A stretch of DNA of 64,000 bases from Blautia sp. MSJ-9 (GTDB lineage Bacteria > Bacillota > Clostridia > Lachnospirales > Lachnospiraceae). The stretch lies in assembly GCF_018919065.1 (NCBI RefSeq), contig NZ_JAHLQG010000046.1:32508-96507 (forward strand), written 5' to 3'. Position 1 is the stretch's first letter. Each line of letters opens with the position of its first letter. The notes beneath the pieces were generated by a model, which saw only the letters and a program-made list of their open reading frames with translations, made no database searches and was not told the origin of the DNA. Position numbers and translations under genes: made by a program. Of this stretch, positions 1 through 8,052 are shown in pieces.

Positions 1-339
1 TGCACTGAATGTAGCAGCACAAACTCCGATAATGATACTGATAGAAAGTCCTCTGACCGTTCGGGCAAACATATCTCTTCCAAGCCAGTCTGTTCCGAAC
101 GGATAACTCAGACAGGGTGGCAGATTCTTTCTGGAAAAGTCTGTTACCTGTGCCGCTTCTTTACAGAAAAATCCACCGATACAGACAGCTGCCAGAAAGC
201 CTATTGCCACAATCAGGAGAACTATGATTGTCTTTCTTCTGTTCCATTTCTTTTTTCTATATCCTTCCTCGTTTTCAGCGAAATTCTTTTCAGTATATAC
301 ATCCAATCTTTTTTCTGGAAATGTAGCTGCTTCTTTCAC
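1..339 (-). CDS. ABC importer permease, OppC/NikC type (partial)
   Basis: This is the N-terminal 113 residues of an inner-membrane permease of a nickel/peptide (family 5) ABC importer; the rest lies beyond the left edge. A charged N-terminus is followed by one membrane helix (about residues 38-58) and the family signature FGTDWLGRDMFARTVRG, as in OppC/NikC. The GTG start at 339 is chosen because AGGAGG lies 9 bases upstream and because it overlaps the TGA of the preceding permease, which indicates translational coupling. It should pair with that permease to form the channel. The ATPases of this importer are presumably off the edge. Confidence 0.85.
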   Translation of the reverse strand, partial: MKEAATFPEKRLDVYTEKNFAENEEGYRKKKWNRRKTIIVLLIVAIGFLAAVCIGGFFCKEAAQVTDFSRKNLPPCLSYPFGTDWLGRDMFARTVRGLSISIIIGVCAATFSA

Positions 340-1331
340 CTCACCACACCTCCTCTTCGTATTCTTGGATCAATTACACCATAGAGAATATTGGCGATCA
401 GGTTTCCACCAAACACAAATATTGCACTGATAATTGTAATTGCCATCAGAAGCGGCAAATCGCTTCCAAGTCCCGCACTGACCGCTGCCTGTCCAAGCCC
501 CGGATAAGAGAAAACCTGCTCTACCAGTACGGAACCGCCGAAAATTTCACTGATAGAAGCAAACTGCAGAGTCATGGCTGGTCCCAGCACATTGCGGAAT
601 CCATGATTTCTGAAAATCTCCCAGGTACTCTCCCCTCTTGCTCTGGCAAAGAGTACATAATCGCTGTCACAGATATCGATCATTTTCTCTCTGGTGTGCA
701 TGGCAATATTGGAAATCCCAGTAATAGATAACGTCACAGCCGGAAGAATCGCATGACGCACACGATCCAGAAAAGTCACTCCACTGGCTTCCACGCCAAT
801 TGGAACACTTAATCCGATCGGCAGTATCTTCAGCCACACTCCAAATATCATCAAAAGAAGCATTGCAATCCAGAAAGCCGGTGTGCTGGAAATAAGCAGA
901 CAGTATCCCTTGATTACTTTATCAATTGGTTTCCCATGTTTCATCCCCGCTAAAGCTCCCAATAGAAATCCTGTCACACCCGACAGAATCCACGCTATGA
1001 CCATCAAAAAAAGCGAATTTCCCAGTTTCACTGCAATCACTGTGGTTACTTTCTGACGGTAAAGGAGAGATACTCCCATATCTCCCTTTACAAAATCCCT
1101 GAACCATGCCAGATACCGCTGCACCGGCGGCTTCCCTACACCCCAGTATTCTTCCAGTTTCGCGATCTGCTCCTGGCTCATACTTCCAAGAGCTGTCTGA
1201 CCCACATTTGCTTTCAGTGGATCAATCGGTGAAGCAGTCATAAGCGCAAATGCTGCGATGCTTACCGCAAATAGAAGCAATATCATCTTTATAAAATTTC
1301 TGAAAATAAACTTTCCCGTTGTTCTGTTCAA
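336..1331 (-). CDS. ABC importer permease, OppB/NikB type
   Basis: A 331-residue permease subunit of a family 5 nickel/peptide ABC importer. It has the typical N-terminal helix (FIKMILLLFAVSIAAFAL), an extracytoplasmic loop with the GDMGVSLLYRQKV segment, then five further membrane segments with the EAA-type coupling loop around ARARGESTWEIF (residues about 230-240) and a C-terminal DPRIRRGG tail. Length is normal. It sits 95 bases downstream of a substrate-binding protein gene and overlaps the next permease by four bases, so the three form one operon. Substrate is not readable from sequence; the neighbouring cbiMQO genes suggest nickel or cobalt, but a peptide importer remains possible. Confidence 0.88.
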   Translation of the reverse strand: MNRTTGKFIFRNFIKMILLLFAVSIAAFALMTASPIDPLKANVGQTALGSMSQEQIAKLEEYWGVGKPPVQRYLAWFRDFVKGDMGVSLLYRQKVTTVIAVKLGNSLFLMVIAWILSGVTGFLLGALAGMKHGKPIDKVIKGYCLLISSTPAFWIAMLLLMIFGVWLKILPIGLSVPIGVEASGVTFLDRVRHAILPAVTLSITGISNIAMHTREKMIDICDSDYVLFARARGESTWEIFRNHGFRNVLGPAMTLQFASISEIFGGSVLVEQVFSYPGLGQAAVSAGLGSDLPLLMAITIISAIFVFGGNLIANILYGVIDPRIRRGGVVR

Positions 1332-1425
1332 AACATTTCTACTCCTACATTTATTTTCATATTAGCTGTTCCCATATGATTTATCTTCATATCAGCTATT
1401 TCTATATTACTTTTCTTCATATGAA

Positions 1426-3021
1426 CTATTCCCAGCTCCACTGATCTACATTATTCACAATTGACCAGCCATGTCCATGTGGATGAATCTTCTGATCTGC
1501 AATCTTAAGACCGTCTTTTACGAAATACAGATGATCGATATTGCAAAGCCAGATCCACGGAATATCGCCGTCCTGTGTAATTCCTGTCTCGCCGTCCCAC
1601 TGTGCCTTTTTCCAGAGATCGTAGGAATTCTCCAGGTCACTGGATTCCAATGCTTCATCCATATATTTATCAACCGTTTCATTGGAATATGGAGAATACT
1701 CTGCCAGTCCTGTTTCATTCATTGTATGATAAATATTATAGAGTTCCATCGGAGTATGTGCTCCCCATCCCCATACAAGCGGTTCTGACTCCGCTCTGGT
1801 ATATGCAGTATCCCAGTCAACGCCTTCTGTCGTCACTTCGATTCCAAGTTCGGTAAGCTGATTCTTCGTATCTTCTGCCAGTGCCTGGCGTACAGAATCC
1901 GATGCCGGATAAAGCATAGTCAGTTCTGCGCGGATGCCGTCTTTCTCACGGATACCGTCATCCCCGGTTTCCCATCCTGCTGCGTCCAGAAGTTCCCTAG
2001 CCTTGTCCTGATCATATTCAACTTCTGCCGCTTCGTTATACCACGGCATTTTGTCACAGACACTGTATGCAGGTGTTCCGTAACCATTCAGTACGTTCTG
2101 GATCATTTCCTCACGGTCAATTCCAATATTGATCGCACGTCTTACTTCCACATCAGTGGTAAAATCATTTCCATAAGTTACACCATCAATCTCCTCTGCC
2201 GCTGTTGCAGGAAGATTGAATCCTCGGTTATCAACCGTCCGCACACTGAACAGATCATATCCATCCACAGTCATATCGGAATAAGAAGCTGCTGTATGTG
2301 CAACATCTACTGTTCCCGCCTGTGCCGCTGCCAGTGCTGCATCCTCTTCCATGAAAAGTACCGTCACTTTTTTTATCGTCGGTACTTCCCCGTAATAATC
2401 CGGATTTGCTTCAAAAATTACCTGCTGTCCTTTATCCCACTGTTTCATGATATAACGACCGGAACCAATCGGATTCTGACCATAATTTTCATCATATGCG
2501 TGTTCCGGTACGATTCCTACGATTGCCATAGTATACGGCCAGACAGCAAACGGAGTATTCATATGAAACTCTACTGTAGTATCATCCACTGCCACTGCTT
2601 CTTTCAGCATGGAAAAATCATTCACGGAGCTGTTGTCACGACAGTTATTGTATGTAAATGCCACATCGTCTGCTGTCAGCGGCTCACCGTCTGTAAATTT
2701 CACATCATCACGGATTTTCACAGTCCATGTCAGTCCGTCTTCGCTTACTGAATAATCGGTTGCAAGATCCATTCCTATGGACAGATCCGTGTTTGTAACA
2801 GTCAGAGTACTCTGAATCAACGGCTCGTGTACATGCTCTCCGGCTCCCCATCCATATGCAGGGTCAAAACCTGCTTCCGGTTCTGATGTTGTCGGCATTG
2901 TCACGATTACTTCATCTTTTCCTGTACTCTGTTCCTGCGCTGCCCATACTGCCGTACTTCCTCCCACGAATGTTGCAGTCATACATACTGCCATCAGAAT
3001 TGCCAATAACTTTCTCTTCAT
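1426..3021 (-). CDS. ABC importer substrate-binding protein, family 5
   Basis: A 531-residue extracytoplasmic solute-binding protein of the nickel/peptide/opine family. A signal peptide (residues 1-28, ending TAVWAA) is followed by the mature domain with family hallmarks such as the VKIRDDVKFTDGEPLTADDV segment and NPIGSGRY. The signal peptide has no Cys after the cleavage region, so it does not look like a lipoprotein, which is unusual for a Gram-positive ABC binding protein. An AAAGGAG site precedes the ATG. It is first in the operon with the two permeases that follow. A conserved leader shared with cbiM and a 27-bp dyad precede it, so metal control is likely but unproven. Confidence 0.85.
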   Translation of the reverse strand: MKRKLLAILMAVCMTATFVGGSTAVWAAQEQSTGKDEVIVTMPTTSEPEAGFDPAYGWGAGEHVHEPLIQSTLTVTNTDLSIGMDLATDYSVSEDGLTWTVKIRDDVKFTDGEPLTADDVAFTYNNCRDNSSVNDFSMLKEAVAVDDTTVEFHMNTPFAVWPYTMAIVGIVPEHAYDENYGQNPIGSGRYIMKQWDKGQQVIFEANPDYYGEVPTIKKVTVLFMEEDAALAAAQAGTVDVAHTAASYSDMTVDGYDLFSVRTVDNRGFNLPATAAEEIDGVTYGNDFTTDVEVRRAINIGIDREEMIQNVLNGYGTPAYSVCDKMPWYNEAAEVEYDQDKARELLDAAGWETGDDGIREKDGIRAELTMLYPASDSVRQALAEDTKNQLTELGIEVTTEGVDWDTAYTRAESEPLVWGWGAHTPMELYNIYHTMNETGLAEYSPYSNETVDKYMDEALESSDLENSYDLWKKAQWDGETGITQDGDIPWIWLCNIDHLYFVKDGLKIADQKIHPHGHGWSIVNNVDQWSWE

Positions 3022-3115
3022 CTATAATTTTCTCCTTTACTTTACTCATGCACAATGCTGTATCTACCAACAGTTTTTTATTATCTCTTTGTATATTGTG
3101 CACAGATGAATATTG

Positions 3116-3142
3116 ACAGTATATCATTATTTCACATACTGT
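3116..3142. promoter_or_regulatory. Inverted repeat upstream of the binding-protein gene
   Basis: Perfect 7-bp arms ACAGTAT (3116-3122) and ATACTGT (3136-3142) are separated by 13 bp, about 95-120 bp upstream of the binding-protein start at 3021. It could be an operator for a metal-responsive repressor or a stem in the leader RNA. The geometry differs from the classical NikR site (GTATGA, 16 bp, TCATAC). Confidence 0.4.
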
Positions 3143-3312
3143 ATAACCACCTATGGGGGATATTTACCCATTCATATCTGGCATGGTTTCACACGTTTTT
3201 TTATATCAAAAAATTCCGGAAGACTTGTTCCAGTGCACAGACCTCCGCGAAATACGTATCAAATTCCCTGCCTGCCGGATCTGTTACTAACAGCTTCCAC
3301 CTGATACGCAGC
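3143..3312 (-). promoter_or_regulatory. Conserved leader module, copy 1 (upstream of binding-protein gene)
   Basis: This stretch shares extensive similarity with 5985-6273, upstream of cbiM. Two parts are conserved. Part one has a stem, CGTATCA (3255-3261) with TGATACG (3302-3308), enclosing a small CTGTT/AACAG hairpin (3281-3293) and a GGCAGGCAGGG purine tract. Part two (3143-3195) has a GGG/CCC hairpin after a conserved GAATGGGTA. The stem of part one changes coordinately between copies (CGTATCA here, CGCATCA in copy 2). A structured, probably metal-responsive leader is inferred. It lacks a B12 box, and I could not fit it to a riboswitch class I know. Confidence 0.5.
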
Positions 3313-3348
3313 AAAAAAGTACTTCTATCCGCAGGAAGTACTTTTTTT
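3313..3348 (-). terminator. Intrinsic terminator after cbiO
   Basis: The stem AAGTACTTC/GAAGTACTT with a 9-base loop is flanked by A and T runs, so it could work in both directions. It lies 20 bp past the cbiO stop. The same hairpin, with an identical loop, recurs at 6274-6310. Confidence 0.85.
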
Positions 3349-3367
3349 GGATAAATATTCAATTATT

Positions 3368-4048
3368 TTATTCTGTCTTCAGTTCATGTTCTTCATTCAT
3401 ATATGCAAATCTGGTACCAATGGCGTCTGCCAACTGTCTGTTATGTGTAATCGTAATCAGGGTTTTTCCTGCATTATGAAAATTCTGCAAAAAATTTATC
3501 AGCATATCCTGTGTTTTTTCATCAAGCCCGGCAAGTGGTTCATCAAGAATCAAAACCTCCGGATTCAGTGAAAGAATACATGCAAGCGAAACCTTTCTTT
3601 TCTCTCCACCGCTTAAATGATAAGGTGGTCTTTCTCTAAGTTTTTCTATTCCAAACAAATGCAGACAGTCTTCTGTTCTTTTCCTTATCTCTGTTTCCGG
3701 CAATCCCATTTGAATCGGTCCAAACGCAATTTCCTCTTCTACACTTCCGCAAAACAACTGGGTATCCGCATTCTGAAACACATATCCCATCTGCTGATGA
3801 AACCATTTTGCAAACCTGCTGTCTTTTAATGTCTTTTCATTAATTTCATATCCCTGATATAAATATTTTCCTTCCGCCGGAAAAATAATCCCATTCAATA
3901 ATTTAATAAGCGTTGATTTTCCACAACCGTTTGGTCCCTGGATAACCACAGAATCTCCTTTTTTAATATGAAGATTCACATATCTCAGTGCAATTTCTTT
4001 TTCGTATGCGAAACATACATTCTCAAGTCTGATCATAATTTTCGTCAT
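3368..4048 (-). CDS. cbiO: Cobalt/nickel ECF transporter ATPase CbiO
   Basis: A 226-residue ABC ATPase that energises CbiM/CbiQ-mediated uptake of cobalt or nickel. It shows Walker A GPNGCGKST (about residue 38), a Q-loop near QNADTQLF, which is typical of ECF ATPases, the signature LSGGEKRK (about 140), Walker B VLILDEPLAGLD and a switch His in ITHNRQ. Length is slightly short for CbiO (about 270) because the C-terminal extension is missing. It is the last gene of cbiM-cbiQ-cbiO, with a 23-bp gap from cbiQ and a strong terminator just after. The substrate assignment comes from cbiM. Confidence 0.93.
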   Translation of the reverse strand: MTKIMIRLENVCFAYEKEIALRYVNLHIKKGDSVVIQGPNGCGKSTLIKLLNGIIFPAEGKYLYQGYEINEKTLKDSRFAKWFHQQMGYVFQNADTQLFCGSVEEEIAFGPIQMGLPETEIRKRTEDCLHLFGIEKLRERPPYHLSGGEKRKVSLACILSLNPEVLILDEPLAGLDEKTQDMLINFLQNFHNAGKTLITITHNRQLADAIGTRFAYMNEEHELKTE

Positions 4049-4071
4049 TCCTTTTTCATATCAGTTTATAG

Positions 4072-4890
4072 CTACCTGTTCAGATACCAGAACAACGCCA
4101 TACATCCTGACATTATAACTGTGCAGAAAATATCCGCTGCACACAATTTATATCTCCGATTTTTCTTATACTCTCCGGTAAATCCACGGCAACACATTGC
4201 TGCATGCATTTCCTCTGCCATCTCACCTGACTTCAAAAACGATATTCCTAATACTCCTGACAAAGCTTTTGCTTTCTGAGGATTTTTTCCTACAGATCTC
4301 AAGCGAACAGATGTCAGAATATCCGCACACATCTCTCCCAGAACAGAAATATACTTTAAGGTAATATCCAGTGTAAAAACAAATATTGATGGCAGTCGAA
4401 AAGTTCTCATACTTCCTGTCAGTTTATTCCATGATGTTCCTGCTGACAAAATACCGATCAAAGTTACAGACACATACACTCTGGATGTAACATTCATTAA
4501 AGTCTGGGGAGTTCCCATGAATACAGACGGCAGAAGAATTAATGCTGAAACCAGAACTGCACCTGCCGTTCCTCTCAGAATCTGACGAATAGATTTCGCC
4601 GAAAAAAAAGCAAGCCTGACTGTCACAGCTACGCACATAATCAGCGTAAACAAATAATTCCCGGAACAGGCCGTAAGAATAATATAAATAAGTGTATAAA
4701 ATAATTTCAGAGAAGGAGTAGCAGAAAATCTGCCATCCTTCCCTTCATGAAACTGCATTTTTGCAAGCACAGATAAAATTGATTTAGTGCTTTTTGTTAA
4801 AAACGCTTCTTTATCTTCAGACGGAACATATTTTTCCTGAGAGCACATCCAGTCTGGAAGCATTGCTTCTTCGTTTTTATAATCTTTCAT
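4072..4890 (-). CDS. cbiQ: Cobalt/nickel ECF transporter transmembrane subunit CbiQ
   Basis: A 272-residue integral membrane coupling subunit (EcfT family). Hydrophobic segments occur at about residues 65-100, 110-130, 140-160 and 245-268. The cytoplasmic coupling motif is visible as LTSVRLRSVGKNP, and a second A-R-G-like coupling segment as AAMCCRGFTGEYK. The start ATG at 4890 lies 3 bp after the cbiM stop, so the two are probably translationally coupled. It links the CbiM metal-binding subunit to the CbiO ATPase. The roughly 60-residue polar N-terminal extension is longer than in many homologues. Confidence 0.9.
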   Translation of the reverse strand: MKDYKNEEAMLPDWMCSQEKYVPSEDKEAFLTKSTKSILSVLAKMQFHEGKDGRFSATPSLKLFYTLIYIILTACSGNYLFTLIMCVAVTVRLAFFSAKSIRQILRGTAGAVLVSALILLPSVFMGTPQTLMNVTSRVYVSVTLIGILSAGTSWNKLTGSMRTFRLPSIFVFTLDITLKYISVLGEMCADILTSVRLRSVGKNPQKAKALSGVLGISFLKSGEMAEEMHAAMCCRGFTGEYKKNRRYKLCAADIFCTVIMSGCMALFWYLNR

Positions 4891-4893
4891 TCG

Positions 4894-5898
4894 TTATGCT
4901 GCTTTCTTCTTAAAATCAACTTTTTCTTTCATCATAGAAGAAATAATTTTAAAAATAATCACCAAAAGTGCCACACCAACAACAGCTGAAAGAATATATC
5001 CGGTCCATTCAGGTAATCCAGACATTGAATAATCAGGAAACAGTGCCGACAATTCAAATCCATTTACCATTCCTGCCGGAGTATATCCCAATGGGCTTCC
5101 ACCGCTGATCAGACTCGCTATCTCATCAGCCCCCCATTCGCCCCAGGCAGTACCAGTTGCCAGAAGTCCTAGCGGAGTCAGCACAATGAGAACAGCCATA
5201 AGCATATACAGTGGTTTAAATGCCGTTTTATCCGGAACCGCGTCCAGAGCCTTCGGTGTAACCTTCTCAACAAAAGTCAGTACCACTACCGTTAAAATAA
5301 TCTCTGCCAGCCCAAATAACGTAATATGTCCAATCATCATTGCCGGTATGGATACACTTAACGGATATGGGCAGTAAAGAGCTTGGCCTTCTGCATTTTT
5401 AAACAGTAATGGCTGAATGCCAAATTCAACAGCTGCGCAAAAGGCTGCCGCATTAATTCCTATGTATGCACCGATTGCTGCGCTGAGTTTACGCATACCT
5501 GTCTTCTTCATTAACAGTTTATATAAAAAGAATCCAAGATATGGCAATACAAACGCCATATTAAAACAGTTTGCTCCAAATGCAAGAATTCCACCATCTC
5601 CAAAAAGGAGTGCCTGTATCAACAGTGCAATGGAAACCGATATACACCCGGCCGCAGGACTGCCAGTCAAAATAGCAATAAGAGTTCCTCCTACTGCATG
5701 TCCCGTTGTGCCTCCCGGAAGCGGAACGTTAAACATCATTCCCAAAAACGAAAAAGCAGCTCCTATGCCAAGAAGCGGCATCTTTGATTTTGGTATCTCC
5801 GTTTTTATTTTATTAATGGAAAATCCCCACACCGGAAGCATGGCAGCTGTCATTACCGCACATGTTGACGGACTCAAATAATTCTCAGGTATATGCAT
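4894..5898 (-). CDS. cbiM: Cobalt/nickel ECF transporter substrate-specific subunit CbiM, CbiN-like tail
   Basis: A 334-residue membrane protein that binds Co2+ or Ni2+ and determines transporter specificity. It starts MHIPENYLSP; a Met1-His2 N-terminus is used for metal coordination in the CbiM/NikM family, which strongly supports this start. Several membrane segments and the GGTTGHAVGGTL segment (about residue 62) match CbiM. The C-terminus (about 265-334) adds a periplasmic-type loop ending SALFPDYS and one more helix (GYILSAVVGVALLVIIF), resembling CbiN/NikN fused in one chain. It heads the cbiMQO operon and follows the copy-2 conserved leader. Confidence 0.93.
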   Translation of the reverse strand: MHIPENYLSPSTCAVMTAAMLPVWGFSINKIKTEIPKSKMPLLGIGAAFSFLGMMFNVPLPGGTTGHAVGGTLIAILTGSPAAGCISVSIALLIQALLFGDGGILAFGANCFNMAFVLPYLGFFLYKLLMKKTGMRKLSAAIGAYIGINAAAFCAAVEFGIQPLLFKNAEGQALYCPYPLSVSIPAMMIGHITLFGLAEIILTVVVLTFVEKVTPKALDAVPDKTAFKPLYMLMAVLIVLTPLGLLATGTAWGEWGADEIASLISGGSPLGYTPAGMVNGFELSALFPDYSMSGLPEWTGYILSAVVGVALLVIIFKIISSMMKEKVDFKKKAA

Positions 5899-5984
5899 AA
5901 ATATACTTCCTTTCCAGTGAAAATGTTATTTTATTTGGCGCGCACCTCGTAATTAACTGCATTGTATCACCATGTTAAAGTATC

Positions 5985-6273
5985 AACAACCTACCCTGGG
6001 GGTTATATACCCATTCTTATCCGGCATGGTTCCACGCACATTTTTCATATCTTAAAATCCCCCTGGGAGGCTTGTTCTGGCAGACTATTTTGATAAAATA
6101 TAATCCGTACAGAGATAACTCAGTAACGTAGCAGACAGATACCTGATTATCGATGTATCAGCACAAAGATTTTGTCAAACAACAAATAAAGTGCACAGAC
6201 CTCCGCGCAATACGCATCAAATTCCCTACCTGCCGGATCTGTTACTGACAGCTCCCTCCTGATGCGTCGCAAT
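5985..6273 (-). promoter_or_regulatory. Conserved leader module, copy 2 (upstream of cbiM)
   Basis: This is the counterpart of 3143-3312, in the otherwise gene-free stretch between a transporter operon and cbiM. Part one has an 8-bp stem ACGCATCA (6212-6219) with TGATGCGT (6260-6267) around a CTGT/ACAG hairpin. Part two (5985-6038) has a GGGT/ACCC hairpin (6000-6012). About 130 bp, roughly 6062-6190, is inserted between GTGCAC and the AGAACAAG segment relative to copy 1. The position before cbiM suggests metal-dependent control. Part two may be an independent small fold. Confidence 0.5.
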
Positions 6274-6310
6274 AAAAAAAGTACTTCTATCCGCAGGAAG
6301 TACTTTTTTT
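6274..6310 (-). terminator. Intrinsic terminator after the second importer operon
   Basis: A hairpin AAGTACTTC/GAAGTACTT with A and T runs, identical in stem and loop to the one at 3313-3348. It lies about 60 bp past the stop of the downstream ATPase gene. Confidence 0.85.
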
Positions 6311-6369
6311 ATGATCAATATAACTATTCAATACCTTCATATCTACAGACTACTGAAATATGCAATTGC

Positions 6370-7128
6370 TTATAATACAGAATCAATCAGCTTTCTTGTG
6401 TAATCCATCTTTGGATGCTCAATTATCTCATCCGGCGTTCCGCTCTCCACAGTCTTTCCACGATAAAGGACAATAACTCTGTCGCAGAATGCCTGAACCA
6501 GTGCCAGATCATGGCAAATGAGAATAAAGGAAAGGTTTTCTTTCTGTTTTAATTCAATCAGTAACTCCAGAATCTGTTTCTGCACCGTCACATCCAATGC
6601 ACTGGTTGCTTCATCACAGATCAGAATGGATGGATTTACTGCCAGTGCCCTGGCGATTGCAGCTCTCTGGCACTGGCCGCCGCTTACCTGATGCGGATAG
6701 CGGTCTGCATATTCTTTTTCCAATCCACATCTTTCCAGAAGTTCCTCTACTTTTCTACGGGTTTCTGCACGGCTTATCCCCATATTCTGCAGACTCTCTC
6801 CTATCCCGTCACCAAGCGTACAACGCGGATCAAAGGATTCCATCGGCATCTGAAATACCATCTGCATATCCCGGTAAATTTCCCGAAGTTCTTTTCCCTT
6901 TACATGCGTAATATCTTTCCCTTTCAGAGTCACTTTACCCTCTGTGATACTTTCCAGATGCGTGATCATCTTTGCGATCGTGCTTTTACCGGAACCGGAC
7001 TCACCTACAATTCCCAGGCACTCTCCCTGTTTTAATTCAAAACTGACATCATCTACTGCTGTTAATGTCTTTTTTCCAGACATAAATGTCTTTATGAGAT
7101 GTTCCGCTTTTAAAATTATATCCGCCAC
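6370..7128 (-). CDS. ABC importer ATPase, OppF/NikE type
   Basis: A 252-residue ATPase of a nickel/peptide importer. Motifs in order are Walker A GESGSGKST (about residue 40), Q-loop MVFQMPMESFDPR, signature VSGGQCQRAAIARAL (about 148), Walker B ILICDEATSALD and the switch ICHDLALV. The conserved C-terminal segment of oligopeptide-type ATPases is short, ending YTRKLIDSVL. It is the last gene of a five-gene operon and starts 5 bp after the preceding ATPase stop; the two should form a heterodimer. Substrate is uncertain; metal or a metal chelate is suggested by the neighbourhood. Confidence 0.9.
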   Translation of the reverse strand: MADIILKAEHLIKTFMSGKKTLTAVDDVSFELKQGECLGIVGESGSGKSTIAKMITHLESITEGKVTLKGKDITHVKGKELREIYRDMQMVFQMPMESFDPRCTLGDGIGESLQNMGISRAETRRKVEELLERCGLEKEYADRYPHQVSGGQCQRAAIARALAVNPSILICDEATSALDVTVQKQILELLIELKQKENLSFILICHDLALVQAFCDRVIVLYRGKTVESGTPDEIIEHPKMDYTRKLIDSVL

Positions 7129-7132
7129 TTGT

Positions 7133-7951
7133 CTACTCCTCCTGATTTCGTTTCAGATGAAGTACTGAGTCCATCAGTTTCTGTGTATAAAGATCAGATG
7201 AATGATCCAGAACATTCTCCGTTTCTCCATAATCCCTGACAATTCCATTCTGAAGTACCAGTATCCGGTCGGCCATCGCCCTTACCACACCGATATTATG
7301 CGTCACCAGAATCATCGCTGTCTGATATTCCTTTCGCATCATCAGAAGTTCCTCTACTACCTGTTTCTGCACCGTCACATCCAATGCACTGGTAGGTTCA
7401 TCTGCAAGAAGAAGATTCGGGTGCATGATCATTGCAGTACAGATACCCACACGCTGATTCATACCCCCGGAAAGTTCAAAAGGATAACTGTCCAGAACAC
7501 GTTCATAATCATCCATACCGATTTTCTTCATAATCTCCCCTGCACGTCTTCGAGTTTCTTTTTTCGTTATTCTCTCATGTTCGGACACCGCTTCATGTAT
7601 CTGAACCCCGATTTTTCGTACCGGGCAAAGTGCCGCCTTGCAGTCCTGAAATACCATTCCAATTTCTGTTCCCAGATATCTGCGGAGTTTCTTTTCGCTC
7701 ATGTCGGTAAGATTTTCACCTTTATACCAGATATCTCCTTTTGTTACCAGACCTTCCTCTCCCAGAAGTCCCATGACAGCTTTAATGATCGTACTTTTTC
7801 CGCTTCCGGATTCTCCTACGATCCCAAGGATTTCTCCCTGCTTCAGTTCAAAGCTGACATTCTGGACTGTCGGTTCTCCATTATAGCTGATCGTGACATG
7901 ATCTACTTTCAGCAAAGGATCTGGCATATTCTTCTCTTTTAAAGAATTCAT
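7133..7951 (-). CDS. ABC importer ATPase, OppD/NikD type
   Basis: A 272-residue ATPase, partner of the downstream OppF-type subunit. It has Walker A GESGSGKSTIIKAV, Q-loop MVFQDCKAALCPVRKIG, signature LSGGMNQRVGICTAM, Walker B LLLADEPTSALD and switch VTHNIGVV. The start at 7951 (MNSLKEKN) is preferred because GGGAG lies seven bases upstream. A longer form from 7984 lacks a ribosome site, and an internal Met at 7927 is also possible. It follows the binding-protein gene after a 100-bp gap holding a hairpin, so ATPase expression may be lower than that of the binding protein. Confidence 0.9.
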   Translation of the reverse strand: MNSLKEKNMPDPLLKVDHVTISYNGEPTVQNVSFELKQGEILGIVGESGSGKSTIIKAVMGLLGEEGLVTKGDIWYKGENLTDMSEKKLRRYLGTEIGMVFQDCKAALCPVRKIGVQIHEAVSEHERITKKETRRRAGEIMKKIGMDDYERVLDSYPFELSGGMNQRVGICTAMIMHPNLLLADEPTSALDVTVQKQVVEELLMMRKEYQTAMILVTHNIGVVRAMADRILVLQNGIVRDYGETENVLDHSSDLYTQKLMDSVLHLKRNQEE

Positions 7952-8002
7952 TGTGTTCTCCCGGTTTTTACTGACACTCTCCAATAAGTAAAAGAGTGTT
8001 TG

Positions 8003-8031
8003 TGTAACTGTTCAGTGTTTTCGCAGTTACA
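8003..8031 (-). promoter_or_regulatory. Intercistronic hairpin within importer operon
   Basis: TGTAACTG (8003-8010) pairs perfectly with CAGTTACA (8024-8031). It lies between the binding-protein stop and the ATPase start. On the minus strand no T run follows, so it is more likely an mRNA-stabilising or processing stem than a terminator. The 12-bp TAACTGTTCAGT inside it recurs at 11482-11493. Confidence 0.5.
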
Positions 8032-8052
8032 TTTTTTTATCTTATGCAATTT

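Noticed and set aside
3116..3142. NikR operator
   Set aside because: The dyad arms (ACAGTAT, 13 bp, ATACTGT) do not match the NikR consensus GTATGA, 16 bp, TCATAC; kept only as an unspecified dyad.
3143..6273. Cobalamin riboswitch upstream of cbiM and of the binding-protein gene
   Set aside because: A GGGAAT segment is present, but the B12 box and the conserved P5 hairpin seen at 63425-63630 are missing in both copies.
7202..7942. 246-residue plus-strand ORF
   Set aside because: It is a shadow of the OppD-type ATPase gene on the other strand.
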